Shown: positions 1 through 8,606 of the stretch, one piece after another | Position numbering within the stretch: position 1 is the stretch's first letter | Layout of the letters: every line of letters begins with the position of its first letter | Assembly (NCBI GenBank): GCA_002719955.1 | Contig: PBFW01000040.1 | Location: 1-64,000, forward strand | DNA: 64,000 nt | Reading direction: 5' to 3' | DNA from: Deltaproteobacteria bacterium | GTDB taxonomy: Bacteria > Myxococcota_A > UBA9160 > UBA4427 | The notes under the pieces: generated by a model | What the model was told of the DNA's origin: nothing | The model's database searches: none | What the model saw: only the letters and a program-made list of their open reading frames with translations | Made by a program: the position numbers and the translations under genes

Positions 1-424
1 AGTTCATCGCCGGATCCCCTCCGCCCTCGACAAGCAACTCGTCGACGAGGCCCTCGGCATCCGGCTCGGCGGACGCCCAGACCCGGGTCGAAAAACGATG
101 GGTGGGACCGAATCGATCCAGACTCGCGAGCGTCGTCAGGACCTTCTGGTTCGAGGCGGGGATCATCAGCCGGTCGGCCCCCCGCGCATAGACGGCCGAA
201 AGATCGGACGCGCGGAGGACGAGAATCCCGACGCTGGCCTTCGCGAGCGGCGCCCGCGCCACCAATTCGTCGAGACGCTGTTCGAGGGTCAGCGCCTCGC
301 TCGACGCCTCCGGCGCGAGGCCCGAGAAAAGCAGCATCGAGGCCAGCACGATCCGGCACAGCGCCCGCCGGCGACGCGAGCGTCCGAACCTCGCGCGGTT
401 CGACTCCGTCTCCGCTCGTCCCAT
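1..424 (-). CDS. dacB: D-alanyl-D-alanine carboxypeptidase/endopeptidase, PBP4 (S13) family, partial
   Basis: Only the N-terminal 141 codons lie in the window; the gene runs off the left edge. The reading frame opens at ATG (424-422). A short arginine-rich stretch is followed by a hydrophobic segment (IVLASMLLFSGLAPEASS) that looks like an export signal. The diagnostic part is MIPASNQKVLTTLASL, the serine-lysine SxxK motif of penicillin-binding proteins in the context typical of PBP4/DacB, followed by RFSTRVW and GGGDP as in that family. Such enzymes trim or cleave peptidoglycan peptides in the periplasm. Divergent from the spmAB fusion and close to peptidoglycan-salvage genes. The SxN and KTG motifs are outside the window, so activity cannot be judged. 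Confidence 0.85.
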   Translation of the reverse strand, partial: MGRAETESNRARFGRSRRRRALCRIVLASMLLFSGLAPEASSEALTLEQRLDELVARAPLAKASVGILVLRASDLSAVYARGADRLMIPASNQKVLTTLASLDRFGPTHRFSTRVWASAEPDAEGLVDELLVEGGGDPAMN

Positions 425-686
425 TATTCGAGGCCCCCGCAAGATCGCTCCCTCCGCGACGCCCATCCCGCGTCGGTTCCGTTCATCTCGTTCGATTCCA
501 ATGAGGCGAGTCCGACCGCTGAAGATCGCACTTCATCTTCGGGAATCCGGACATCTCGAACTTGTCGGGGGGAACGCTGCTGCGCTTGACGCCGACGAGG
601 TTATCGGGGAGCCTGCCCTGGAGCAATCGCGGTCGACCAGGGGGGATCGGACGCGTTTCTCGCCACCACCGGGATCGGGGAGTCCC

Positions 687-2012
687 ATGCTCAATGCCAT
701 CTGGCTGATCCTCGCAACGGGCGCCCTGTGTGTCGCCGCACTCGGCGGAAACGACGCGCTCAAACTCGTCAGCGACGCGATTTTCGAGAGCGCGAAATAT
801 TCGGTCCAGCTCGTCATCGGGCTGGTCGGCGTCATGGTCTTCTTCCTCGGCCTGATGCGAATCGCCTTCGATGCGGGTTTGCGGGACGTCATCGCTCGCT
901 GGCTGACCCCGATTACCCGCCGCCTGTTCCCCGAGGTCCCCGCCGACCACCCGGCAATGGGCGCGATGATCATGAATATGGCCTCGAACGTGTTGGGCAT
1001 GGGGAACGCCGCGACACCCTTCGGTCTGAAGGCGATGAGCGAACTCGCCAAACTCAACAATCATTCGGGTTCGGCATCGAACGCGATGGTCCTCTTCCTC
1101 GCCATCAACGCCTCCGCAATCACCCTCCTGCCCCCGCTCGGAACGGTCGGCGTGCGCGCAGCCGCAAATTCCGTCGATCCCTGGGCGATCTGGATGCCGA
1201 CGCTCTTCGCGACTGCCTGCTCGACGGCTGCCGCCGTGACAGCCTATATCCTGCTCGGTCGGCTCTCCGTCTTTCGACACCGCCCGGAGACGCCCGGCGA
1301 TTCGAGCGCCGAGAGTTGGAAGCTCCCGGAGGAAGCGCCCGCGGATCTGAGCCTGGGCCTCGAGCCAGAAGGGCCGCTCAGGACAAGGTTTCGCTCCCTC
1401 GTAGTCTTCGCGATCGCGCTCGGGGTATTGCTCTCGATCGGCAACAGCTTCCGGGGCGCCTATCAAAGTGAGGGATTCGTCATGGCCGTCCGGACGGTCC
1501 TTCAATTCTGGGCGCTGCCGGCCCTGCTCATCGCCGTCCTCCTCTACGGCTTTTCGAAACGGGTCCGGGTCTACGACTCGATGGTGAAAGGGGGGCGCGA
1601 CGCGCTCGACGTCGCCTTGATGATCGTTCCCTACCTGGTCGTGATCCTCGTGGCCGTCGCGATGTTCCGCGCCTCCGGAGCCCTCGACGTCGTCATCGGA
1701 ACCCTCGATCCCTGGACGAGCCGGATCGGCGTCCCGGCGGAAGTGCTCCCAATGGCCTTGATCCGCCCCCTCTCCGGCAGCGGCGCCCTCGGCGTCATGA
1801 GCGAGATCTTCGCCGCACACGGCCCGGACTCGTTCATCGGAATGCTGACGAGCACGCTGATGGGCTCGACGGAAACCACCTTCTACATCCTGGCGGTCTA
1901 CCTCGGCGCAGCGGGGGTCGTCGATGGACGACACGCACTCTTCGCCTGCCTGGTGGGCGATGTGAGCGGTTTCTTCGCCGCCGTCGCCGCCTGCCATTTC
2001 TTCTTCGGATAG
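687..2012 (+). CDS. SpmA-SpmB fusion protein (nucleoside-recognition/Gate-domain membrane protein)
   Basis: A 441-residue multi-pass membrane protein. The N-terminal half (MLNAIWLILATGALCVAAL, later MNMASNVLGMGNAATPFG) matches spore maturation protein A, and the C-terminal half (LIRPLSGSGALGVMSE, GSTETTFYILAVYLG) matches SpmB, so the two usually separate proteins are fused. The halves are joined by a hydrophilic linker at about residues 195-235. ATG 687 is chosen because family homology begins there; the upstream in-frame stretch is arginine-rich and unlike the family. In sporulating Firmicutes the pair affects spore cortex and core dehydration. In Gram-negative bacteria its role is unknown; the Gate domains suggest a transporter. 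Head of the run leading into the kinase/uridylyltransferase genes. Confidence 0.85.
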   Translation: MLNAIWLILATGALCVAALGGNDALKLVSDAIFESAKYSVQLVIGLVGVMVFFLGLMRIAFDAGLRDVIARWLTPITRRLFPEVPADHPAMGAMIMNMASNVLGMGNAATPFGLKAMSELAKLNNHSGSASNAMVLFLAINASAITLLPPLGTVGVRAAANSVDPWAIWMPTLFATACSTAAAVTAYILLGRLSVFRHRPETPGDSSAESWKLPEEAPADLSLGLEPEGPLRTRFRSLVVFAIALGVLLSIGNSFRGAYQSEGFVMAVRTVLQFWALPALLIAVLLYGFSKRVRVYDSMVKGGRDALDVALMIVPYLVVILVAVAMFRASGALDVVIGTLDPWTSRIGVPAEVLPMALIRPLSGSGALGVMSEIFAAHGPDSFIGMLTSTLMGSTETTFYILAVYLGAAGVVDGRHALFACLVGDVSGFFAAVAACHFFFG

Positions 2013-2025
2013 GCCTTCGGTTCCC

Positions 2026-3117
2026 TTGGATCTCATCGCCCAGGACCATGCCACGCTCGCCGAACTCGTGCGGGCCGAGTTCGGCTGGACACCGACGAGA
2101 ATCGAAGCGATGGCCGCCGGCCTCGGCACGCGACGTTTTCATCGCCTCTTCCTCGACGGCCAGGATCCGTCCACGCTCATCGCGCGCATCCAAGACACGG
2201 AGGCGAACCCGACCGCGCGGGCGACCCCTCCCCCGGCGATCCCCGAGGCGCCCGTCTGGCTCACCGAGCCTCGCCTCGAACCCCTGCGCGGATTTCTCGA
2301 AGCGGCCGGGCTCCCAGTTCCCCGGAGCCATCTCCACCGGCCCGAGGCGGGGATCGATCTACTGGAGGATGTCGGAGACATCACGCTGGCCGACGCGCCG
2401 GATTCGCGTCGAGACGATCTCTACCGCGAAGCCTGTGGGATAGTCACGCGATTGCAGCGACTCGACGCCGACGCCTCCGCGATCCCCGCCTTCGGCCGGG
2501 AGTTCGATCGAAAACTGCTCGAGACAAAGGCCTGGAAATGGCTTCACTGGACGATTCCCCTGCTGCTCGAGCGCGCGGCGAGTCGTGACGAACGCGCGCA
2601 GACCGAGCGCGTCTTCGCGCGCATCGCCGACCTCGTCGAAGCCGCCCCCCGGCGGCTGAGTCACCGCGATTTCAAGGCGGAAAACCTGCACCTGGCACCG
2701 CCCCCGCGCGACGCCCTCGTCATGATCGACGTTCAAGGGGCCTTCCTGGCCCCTCCGGAATACGACCTCGTCTGTCTGCTCTACGACCTCCAGGTCGATC
2801 TCGACGAGGCCTTCGTCGAGGGCACCTTCGAATCGACCTGCCTCGCGCTCCCGGACGCGCCCGCGCGCGAGGAAGCCCGGCTTCGCTTCGATGCGATCGC
2901 GATCGCACGACTCTGCAAAGACGTCTCCCACGTCGTGCACGCGGGACGCGTGCGGGGGGATCTCCGCAGATGGCACGAGATCCCGCGAGGGCTTGAACTG
3001 ATCGCGCGCGCGGCGGGGCGACTAGAACCCACTTTTCCAGAAATCGAGGCGCTCACTTCTGTGATCAGGGCACTTACCCCTGCCGTCCTGCGGGCCGATA
3101 GTGGAGACTGGGAATGA
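2026..3117 (+). CDS. amgK: Aminoglycoside-phosphotransferase-fold sugar kinase, AmgK-like (MurNAc/GlcNAc anomeric kinase)
   Basis: A 363-residue APH-fold kinase. The catalytic loop reads LSHRDFKAENLHL (HxDxxxxN) and the metal-binding segment MIDVQGAFLAPPEYDLV (DxQ). AmgK phosphorylates MurNAc or GlcNAc at C1 in the cytoplasm, feeding MurU. The assignment over other APH-fold kinases rests on the next gene, a MurU-type nucleotidyltransferase overlapping or abutting this one, and on anmK nearby. It begins with TTG at 2026, 13 nt after the spmAB stop; no in-frame ATG exists before the conserved N-terminal region. Specificity for MurNAc is inferred from context. Confidence 0.75.
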   Translation: MDLIAQDHATLAELVRAEFGWTPTRIEAMAAGLGTRRFHRLFLDGQDPSTLIARIQDTEANPTARATPPPAIPEAPVWLTEPRLEPLRGFLEAAGLPVPRSHLHRPEAGIDLLEDVGDITLADAPDSRRDDLYREACGIVTRLQRLDADASAIPAFGREFDRKLLETKAWKWLHWTIPLLLERAASRDERAQTERVFARIADLVEAAPRRLSHRDFKAENLHLAPPPRDALVMIDVQGAFLAPPEYDLVCLLYDLQVDLDEAFVEGTFESTCLALPDAPAREEARLRFDAIAIARLCKDVSHVVHAGRVRGDLRRWHEIPRGLELIARAAGRLEPTFPEIEALTSVIRALTPAVLRADSGDWE

Positions 3118-3181
3118 ACGTGGGGACGACGCGGGGCGGCCGATGGAGCCAACGGGCACACAGACGGCGAGGAGCGACGAC

Positions 3182-4189
3182 GTGCGTGCGATGATTCTCG
3201 CCGCAGGTCTCGGGAGTCGCCTGCGCCCGCTCACCAACTATCGCGCTAAGCCCGCGCTTCCGGTGCAGGGTCGGCCGGTCGTCAGCCTGCTGCTCGAACT
3301 CCTCGCGCACAACGGGGTCGATCAGGTCCTGATCAACCTCCACCACCTGCCCGAAACGATCCGGGACGCGGTCGCAGGCGACCATCCCGAGGGCATGACG
3401 ATCCGCTGGTCGGAAGAACCCCGACCGCTCGGAACCGGGGGCGGCATCCGCCGCGCGGCGGGCTTCCTGAGCGGTTCGGATGACTGCATCGTCATGGCCG
3501 GAGATATGCTGCTCGACGTCGACCTCAGCCGCCTGCTCGCACTCCATCGAAGGAGCGGTCGGGATGTCACCCTGATCCTGCGCGAGGACTCCCGCGGTCG
3601 CGATTTCGGTACCATCGGGATCGACGCGAGGGGCCTATTGACGCGCATCGGAAAACGTGAAGTCAGCCAATCGAGCGACCGCGACCGGAGCGTCGGCCCC
3701 GAACAGCGAAAGGGTCTCTTCACCGGCGTGCGCTTCTTTTCGAACACGGCACTCAGCGGCTGGCCCACGCTCGATTGCCCGCAGAGTGCGAATGCTGCAC
3801 AAGACGCCGCCCAAGAGGTCGCCTTCGAGGATCTGCGCGATTGGCTCGCACCGCGGATCGAGGCGGGAGAGATCCTGGTCGGCGCTGAAATCGTCGACGG
3901 GACGACTTCCGTCTGGGAACCGGTGGGGACGCCCGCCGAGTATCTCGACGTGAACCTCTGCCCACCCTGTCTGCCCTCTCTAGGCGGGGACGTGAAGACC
4001 TGGGGAGGCGATCTGCGACCCTCGCCGACCGAAGACGGCAACGTCATCGCGGGCAGCGCCGAGGTCCCGGCGGATGCGAGCCTCGACCATTGTGTCGTCT
4101 GGGATCGCGAACGTGTGCCGGACGGCTTCCGCGGACGCGATGGTGTCTACGCAGGCAACGCCTTCCACCCCTGCCGGAGTCCCGAGTGA
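3182..4189 (+). CDS. murU: MurU-like sugar-1-phosphate uridylyltransferase with C-terminal extension
   Basis: Nucleotidyltransferase with the signature MILAAGLGSRLRPLTNYRAK and the downstream GGGIRRAAGF and MAGDMLLDVD elements. In MurNAc salvage MurU converts MurNAc-1-phosphate plus UTP to UDP-MurNAc, bypassing MurA/MurB. GTG 3182 is preferred: it gives VRAMILAAG, as in family members, and GAGGAG lies 8-9 nt upstream. GTG 3101 or ATG 3143 would add an unconserved leader. The protein is about 335 residues, roughly 100 longer than the Pseudomonas enzyme as I recall it. The extra C-terminal part (GNVIAGSAEVPADASLDHCV) reads like the beta-helix tail of mannose-1-phosphate guanylyltransferases, so a different sugar phosphate remains possible. 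Confidence 0.75.
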   Translation: MRAMILAAGLGSRLRPLTNYRAKPALPVQGRPVVSLLLELLAHNGVDQVLINLHHLPETIRDAVAGDHPEGMTIRWSEEPRPLGTGGGIRRAAGFLSGSDDCIVMAGDMLLDVDLSRLLALHRRSGRDVTLILREDSRGRDFGTIGIDARGLLTRIGKREVSQSSDRDRSVGPEQRKGLFTGVRFFSNTALSGWPTLDCPQSANAAQDAAQEVAFEDLRDWLAPRIEAGEILVGAEIVDGTTSVWEPVGTPAEYLDVNLCPPCLPSLGGDVKTWGGDLRPSPTEDGNVIAGSAEVPADASLDHCVVWDRERVPDGFRGRDGVYAGNAFHPCRSPE

Positions 4190-4923
4190 GCGAAGTCGTC
4201 TTCATCGGAACCAGTGACGCGTTCGGCGCGGGCGGGCGACGTCAGTCCGCAGTCTTCGCACGCGGTGAACGCGGCGGGATGCTCTTCGATTGCGGGGGCA
4301 CGACGAATTCCGGACTGACTCAGCTCGGAATCGATCGTGAGGAAATCGAGGTCATCCTGATCTCGCATTTTCACGGTGATCATTTCGGCGGCATCCCCGC
4401 TTTCCTCTATGCCTCGCTCTACACGGACGCCCGAAAAGAACCGCTGGAAATCGTGGGGCCACCGGAGATCGAGGCCCGCGTGCGCGCGCTGGCGACCGCG
4501 CTCGGCCATCCCCTGGACGGCGGCGAATGGTCGTTCCCGATCGGTTTCCACGAGCTCCATGCCGGCGAGCGCCGCTCCGCCGGCCCCGCCCAGATCGAGG
4601 CCTTCGCCACCCAGCACCAGCTGGAATCGAATCCCCAGGGCTACCGCATCCAGCTCGGGCGTGAAAAGATCGCCTATTCCGGAGACACGGGCTGGTTCGG
4701 GGGCCTGCCCGGTCATGTCGCGGGGAGCGATCTCTTCATCTGCGAATGTACGCAGTGCAACGCGGAACTCGATTTCCACCTGAGCCTCGAGGAACTCCGG
4801 GAACATCGAGACGACCTCGATTGCGGCCGACTGATCCTGACCCACCTCGGCAACGAGATGGCGCGCGAGCGGGGTCAGATCGAGATCGAAACCGCCGACG
4901 ATGGCATGACCGTCAAGCTCTAG
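4186..4923 (+). CDS. Metallo-beta-lactamase-fold hydrolase (RNase Z-like)
   Basis: A 245-residue MBL-fold protein. It carries the metal-binding motif LISHFHGDHFGGIPAF (HxHxDH), a later YSGDTGW aspartate and the terminal LILTHLGNEM histidine. The order and short length resemble ribonuclease Z-type or general cyclic-phosphodiester hydrolases. GTG 4186 overlaps the murU stop by 4 nt (GTGA), indicating translational coupling; the frame extends further upstream but would only re-read murU. Substrate unknown. Its position between murU and anmK suggests, but does not prove, a link to cell-wall recycling. Its stop overlaps the convergent anmK stop in the tetranucleotide CTAG. Confidence 0.8.
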   Translation: MSEVVFIGTSDAFGAGGRRQSAVFARGERGGMLFDCGGTTNSGLTQLGIDREEIEVILISHFHGDHFGGIPAFLYASLYTDARKEPLEIVGPPEIEARVRALATALGHPLDGGEWSFPIGFHELHAGERRSAGPAQIEAFATQHQLESNPQGYRIQLGREKIAYSGDTGWFGGLPGHVAGSDLFICECTQCNAELDFHLSLEELREHRDDLDCGRLILTHLGNEMARERGQIEIETADDGMTVKL

Positions 4924-6077
4924 CGCCACTCCGCGCCGTGGAGAACGCCCAACACGCGCGCCTCAGCGACACCGGTGCATTGGGGCAGCTGATTTGGGAT
5001 CCCGAGCAGCGTGTTGCGTCCCATCAGCGAAAAAGCCATCGCTTCCGCCGCGTCCGCGGGAACACCACCCGCATCCATCGGCTCGACGACCGCACCCGGA
5101 ATCGCTCGCGCAAGCGACTCCATCATGAAGCCGTTTCGCGCACCGCCCCCGCCGACAAAGAGCCGCGCACTCGATCCCGCGTCCGACGCGACCGGCAACC
5201 CTCGCCACGCCGCTTCGATCGCCCGGACGCCGAACGCCGTCAGGGTCGCCAGCAGGTCATCCAGAGCGACCCCCTCGCGCTCGGCTCGGGCGAGCCAGCC
5301 GCGCGCCTGCGCCAAGCCATACTGTTCGCGCCCCGTCGATTTTGGCGGCGGACGCCGGAGATAGGGATCGTCGAGGAGTTCCGTGAGCCAGCCTTCGACG
5401 ACCTTCCCAGCCCGAGCACACGCCCCGTCGCGATCGAATCGTTCGCGTTCGTCGGTCGCCTGAGTAATCACGCCATCGAGCAGGGAATTCGCTGGCCCTA
5501 CGTCAAAGGCCATCACACCCTCTGCAGCCCCCCCGGCCGGCAACCAGGTCAGGTTCGCGATCCCGCCCAGATTGAGGACCCCTCGATTCTCGGCGGCGTC
5601 CGAAAAGACCGCGTGATGAAAGAAGGGGGCCAGCGGAGCGCCCTCGCCGCCCATCGCCAGATCCCGTCGGCGGAAATCCGCGATCACCGGTCGGCCCAGC
5701 CTCTCCGCCAGCCGAGCCGGACAGCCGATCTGCAGGCTGCCCCCATGTTCGGGGCGATGGGCGACCGTCTGGCCGTGGGAGGCGACGCCCGCGATGCTGC
5801 CCGAGTCCGCGCCCGCCGCCTCGAAAAGGGCGAGGGCCGAGTCAGCAAAGGCGTCGGCCAACACACGATCCAAGCGAATCTGTTCGGCCAGGATCCGATC
5901 CGCGGGAAGCTCACCCGCCGCCAGACGATGGATCGCCGCCTGAAGGGACTCGGGATGGGGGCGTTCGAGATAGGCGATCAGCTCGAAGGGGCGGGCCTCC
6001 GGCCCGTCGGGCCATTCGACCAGCGCCGCATCGATTCCGTCCGCTGAAGTGCCCGACATCAGTCCCGCGACCCGCAT
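4920..6077 (-). CDS. anmK: Anhydro-N-acetylmuramic acid kinase
   Basis: A 385-residue kinase that cleaves and phosphorylates 1,6-anhydro-MurNAc to MurNAc-6-phosphate in the cytoplasm. Family signatures are clear: VAGLMSGTSADGIDAALV at the N-terminus, GVASHGQTV, GRPVIADFRRRDLAMGG, NLGGIANLTWLP, FDVGPANSLLDG and VGGGGARNG near the end. ATG 6077 is chosen because MRVAGLMSGT matches the family start; an upstream in-frame ATG would add 14 basic residues. The gene converges on the MBL hydrolase with a 4-nt stop overlap. Together with AmgK and MurU it implies peptidoglycan salvage, although AnmK (MurNAc-6-P) and AmgK/MurU (MurNAc-1-P) need a MurNAc-6-P phosphatase between them, which I do not see here. 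Confidence 0.93.
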   Translation of the reverse strand: MRVAGLMSGTSADGIDAALVEWPDGPEARPFELIAYLERPHPESLQAAIHRLAAGELPADRILAEQIRLDRVLADAFADSALALFEAAGADSGSIAGVASHGQTVAHRPEHGGSLQIGCPARLAERLGRPVIADFRRRDLAMGGEGAPLAPFFHHAVFSDAAENRGVLNLGGIANLTWLPAGGAAEGVMAFDVGPANSLLDGVITQATDERERFDRDGACARAGKVVEGWLTELLDDPYLRRPPPKSTGREQYGLAQARGWLARAEREGVALDDLLATLTAFGVRAIEAAWRGLPVASDAGSSARLFVGGGGARNGFMMESLARAIPGAVVEPMDAGGVPADAAEAMAFSLMGRNTLLGIPNQLPQCTGVAEARVLGVLHGAEWR

Positions 6078-6191
6078 GGCCCGAAGCTTAGGCCGCGTCG
6101 CGCTTCTCGCACCCTTCAATTCACGGATCCAGAAGAGCTCGTGCCCGGATTCGCGGAGGCATCGAGCGCCTTCAGAACACGCGTCAACAGC

Positions 6192-6219
6192 TTGACAGAC
6201 AAGGGGAATCCGGGATACT
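6192..6219 (+). promoter_or_regulatory. Candidate sigma-70 promoter upstream of the two-TM protein
   Basis: TTGACA at 6192-6197 is a perfect -35 hexamer. It is followed by a 16-nt spacer and GATACT at 6214-6219, a moderate -10. It points at the gene beginning at 6334 and lies in the divergent space from anmK. Not verified beyond this match. Confidence 0.4.
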
Positions 6220-6333
6220 GCCGCGGCTGCGGACCCCAGCTCACATCCCCGCTCCTCGCCCCCCCCGCCTCGCCCGAACTCTCTCTACACAAGCGCAGAA
6301 AGCGTCGGCGAGAATCGAATGCATGAGGGAACC

Positions 6334-6609
6334 ATGAACGAGACCTCCCGTGCCCAGGGTTGGGCCATCACCGCGAGTGCCGGCGTCGCGGCACTCCTCT
6401 TCGTGCTCGGAATCCTGAACGGCAGCTACTGGGCCATCGCCATCCCCGTCGCGATCGTCACCCTCTTCGCGCTCGGACTGATCGCTTGGGTGGGGTACAC
6501 GATCGCCACGATTCAGGTCGAGGCCGATGCGGCGCCCGAAATTCTCGCAACGGATGCCCCGGATGCTTCCGGCACATCACAGACCCGCACGGCCGAAGAC
6601 GTGGCTTAG
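6334..6609 (+). CDS. Small two-TM membrane protein, unknown function
   Basis: A 91-residue protein with two hydrophobic segments (about residues 9-28 and 32-56) and an acidic, threonine/alanine-rich C-terminal tail. ATG 6334 is preceded by GAGGGA at good spacing; the upstream in-frame ATG at 6319 would place that sequence inside the gene. It lies 9 nt before the first glycosyltransferase and is probably cotranscribed with it. I recognise no family. A small inner-membrane partner for the glycosyltransferase cluster is conceivable but unsupported. Confidence 0.65.
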   Translation: MNETSRAQGWAITASAGVAALLFVLGILNGSYWAIAIPVAIVTLFALGLIAWVGYTIATIQVEADAAPEILATDAPDASGTSQTRTAEDVA

Positions 6610-6618
6610 GTTCGACTC

Positions 6619-7878
6619 GTGCGAATCGCTCTGCTCACGTATCGCGGCAACATGTTCTGTGGTGGCCAGGGAATCTACGCGGCCTACCTGGCCCGGGAGT
6701 GGAAACGCGCGGGACACGATGTCCACGTGTTCGCGGGTCCTCCCTTTCCCGAACTCGAGGAGGGCATTCCGCTCCACGAGATCCCAAATGACAACGTCTT
6801 CGGTCAGACGCCGCGTGAGGCCGTCGACCCCGCCCACCCCTTCTCGATGCTCAAGCCGCTCTCGCTCTGGGAGCTGGGCGTGTCGCGTTTCGGCGTCTTC
6901 CCGGAAATGCAGACCTTTGGTTTCCGGTTGATGCGCCGCTGGCGGGAGATCCAGAAGCGTTTTCGCTTCGACGTCGTATTCGACAACCAATGCCTGTCTT
7001 GGGGTTTGCTCGGAATTCAGGCGATGGGCGTACCCGTCGTGTCAGTGATCCATCACCCGCTGCATATCGACCGCGAAGCGGATTTCACGATCGACCCCTC
7101 TCTAAAGAAGCGCGTCGAGCGGACCCTCTATTTCCCACTCATGATGCAGCAGGCCGTCGCGCCTCGACTCGCGAAGATCGTGACAGTCTCGGAAGCCTCT
7201 CGGGGCGCGATCGAGAAATATTTCAAGATCCCCGAGAAGAAGGTCTCCGTCGTCTACAACGGCACCGACACAGAGATCTTCCATCCCGTCCCCGGGGTGG
7301 AGAAGGCGGCGGATCTGCTCTTCGTGGGTCGCACCGAGGATCGCAAGAAGGGCATCGGAACGATGTTCGAGGCGCTCTCGATGCTGTCCGAAAACGTCAC
7401 CCTGAAGATCGTCGACGGTCGCATTCCGGGACACGGACTCGTGCCTCGGCTCACCCGACGATTCGGCCTCGAGAAGCGCGTCGAGATCGTCGACCGGATG
7501 CTCAGCGTGCCGGAGCTCGTCGAGCATTACTCGAGCGGACGCGTCGCGTTGGTCCCCTCGTTCTTCGAAGGCTTTGGATTTCCCGCCAGTGAGGCGATGG
7601 CGTGTGGACTTCCCGTGATCGCAAACGCGGCGGGCGCCCTTCCCGAAGTCGTCGGAAGCGACGGACACGCGGGGCTTCTGGTTCCCCAGCGCGACGCCCA
7701 TGCGATGGCCGATGCGATGCGAACGATTCTTCGCAACCCCGAGCAGACCGAGCGCATGGGCCGCGCGGCCCGACGACGCGTCGAACGGCTCTTCCAGTGG
7801 GATCAGGCCGCCGCCGAGATGGTCGATGTCTTCGAGGAGGTGATCCATGCTGCTCACCGTCGATCTCAAGCGGCTTGA
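6619..7878 (+). CDS. Glycosyltransferase family 4 (GT-B), paralogue 1
   Basis: A 419-residue GT-B enzyme. The N-terminal domain starts MRIALLTYRGNMFCGGQGIY, with the acceptor-side glycine-rich loop. The C-terminal domain has LLFVGRTEDRKKGIGTM and the nucleotide-sugar binding EGFGFPASEAMACGLPVIA (Ex7E). GTG 6619 directly follows the preceding gene and begins the conserved motif. It transfers a sugar from a nucleotide-activated donor; donor and acceptor are not determinable. It overlaps the methyltransferase start by 32 nt and has a closely similar paralogue at 8607-9938, with matching phrases (AYRGNM.SGGQGIY, HHPLSVDR/HHPLHIDR). Confidence 0.88.
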   Translation: MRIALLTYRGNMFCGGQGIYAAYLAREWKRAGHDVHVFAGPPFPELEEGIPLHEIPNDNVFGQTPREAVDPAHPFSMLKPLSLWELGVSRFGVFPEMQTFGFRLMRRWREIQKRFRFDVVFDNQCLSWGLLGIQAMGVPVVSVIHHPLHIDREADFTIDPSLKKRVERTLYFPLMMQQAVAPRLAKIVTVSEASRGAIEKYFKIPEKKVSVVYNGTDTEIFHPVPGVEKAADLLFVGRTEDRKKGIGTMFEALSMLSENVTLKIVDGRIPGHGLVPRLTRRFGLEKRVEIVDRMLSVPELVEHYSSGRVALVPSFFEGFGFPASEAMACGLPVIANAAGALPEVVGSDGHAGLLVPQRDAHAMADAMRTILRNPEQTERMGRAARRRVERLFQWDQAAAEMVDVFEEVIHAAHRRSQAA

Positions 7879-8602
7879 CATCCAGCCGGGCCACCGGCTG
7901 CTGGATGCGGGATGCGGCGAAGGACGCCACTGCTTCGGCAGCATGGCCCGCGGCGCCACCGTCGTGGGCCTCGACCTCGACTTCGACGCCATGCGCGAGC
8001 CCTCCAAGAACCTGCGCAAGCGTGGCGTCGAGAACCAGCGCATGGGAGCGATGCTCCAGGGGGACGCCTTTCACTTGCCCTTCGCAGACGCGAGCTTCGA
8101 TCGGATCATCTGCAGCGAAGTCATGGAGCACGTCCACGACTACCGCGGCGCTCTGCGTGAACTCTTTCGGGTCGCCAAACCCGATGCGAAGGTCGCGATC
8201 ACGATCCCGACGGCGACGAGCGAGCACCTCTACCTGCGATTGGGCGACGAATATTTCGAGAGCCCCGGCGGCCATATCCGCATCTTTCGCCCCCGTGATC
8301 TCGCCGAAGGAATGGCGGCCGCCGGCTTCGACACCGTGGGCTGCGGCTTCGCGCACGGTTTCCATACGCCCTACTGGGTGCTCCGCAGCGTGATGCATCT
8401 ACCCGACGCCGACCGGAGCCGCCTCGTCCGCACCTATCGAGAGTTCCTGATTCGTGCGACCGCTTCACGATGGATGGACCGGCTCGAGGGGCTGCTCAAT
8501 TTCGTCTGTCCGAAGAGCGTCATCCTCTACGGAGCGAAGCGCGCCCCCGCGCGCTCAGCCTCGAACGCCCAGGAGAACGCGACGCTCTCCGCCGCGGCCT
8601 GA
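7847..8602 (+). CDS. Class I SAM-dependent methyltransferase
   Basis: A 251-residue protein with motif I LLDAGCGEGRH, post-I acidic GLDLDFDAM and an FDRIICSEVMEHV segment typical of class I (type 11/UbiE-like) methyltransferases. ATG 7847 lies inside the end of the first glycosyltransferase (32-nt overlap), so translation is probably coupled. It sits between two paralogous glycosyltransferases, which suggests methylation of a glycan or glycolipid intermediate made by them. That is inference; substrate unknown. The last 25 residues are alanine/serine-rich and unlikely to be part of the fold. Confidence 0.85.
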   Translation: MLLTVDLKRLDIQPGHRLLDAGCGEGRHCFGSMARGATVVGLDLDFDAMREPSKNLRKRGVENQRMGAMLQGDAFHLPFADASFDRIICSEVMEHVHDYRGALRELFRVAKPDAKVAITIPTATSEHLYLRLGDEYFESPGGHIRIFRPRDLAEGMAAAGFDTVGCGFAHGFHTPYWVLRSVMHLPDADRSRLVRTYREFLIRATASRWMDRLEGLLNFVCPKSVILYGAKRAPARSASNAQENATLSAAA

Positions 8603-8606
8603 CCCA

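Noticed and set aside
483..2129. Long minus-strand frame (548 codons) opposite the spmAB fusion
   Set aside because: Composition is Glu/Arg/Gly/His-rich with no domain; the plus frame has clear membrane-protein homology. High G+C makes long antisense frames common.
4920..4923. CTAG shared by convergent stop codons (also at 63089-63092) as a special signal
   Set aside because: A 4-nt convergent overlap of two TAG stops can only read CTAG; coincidence of tight packing.
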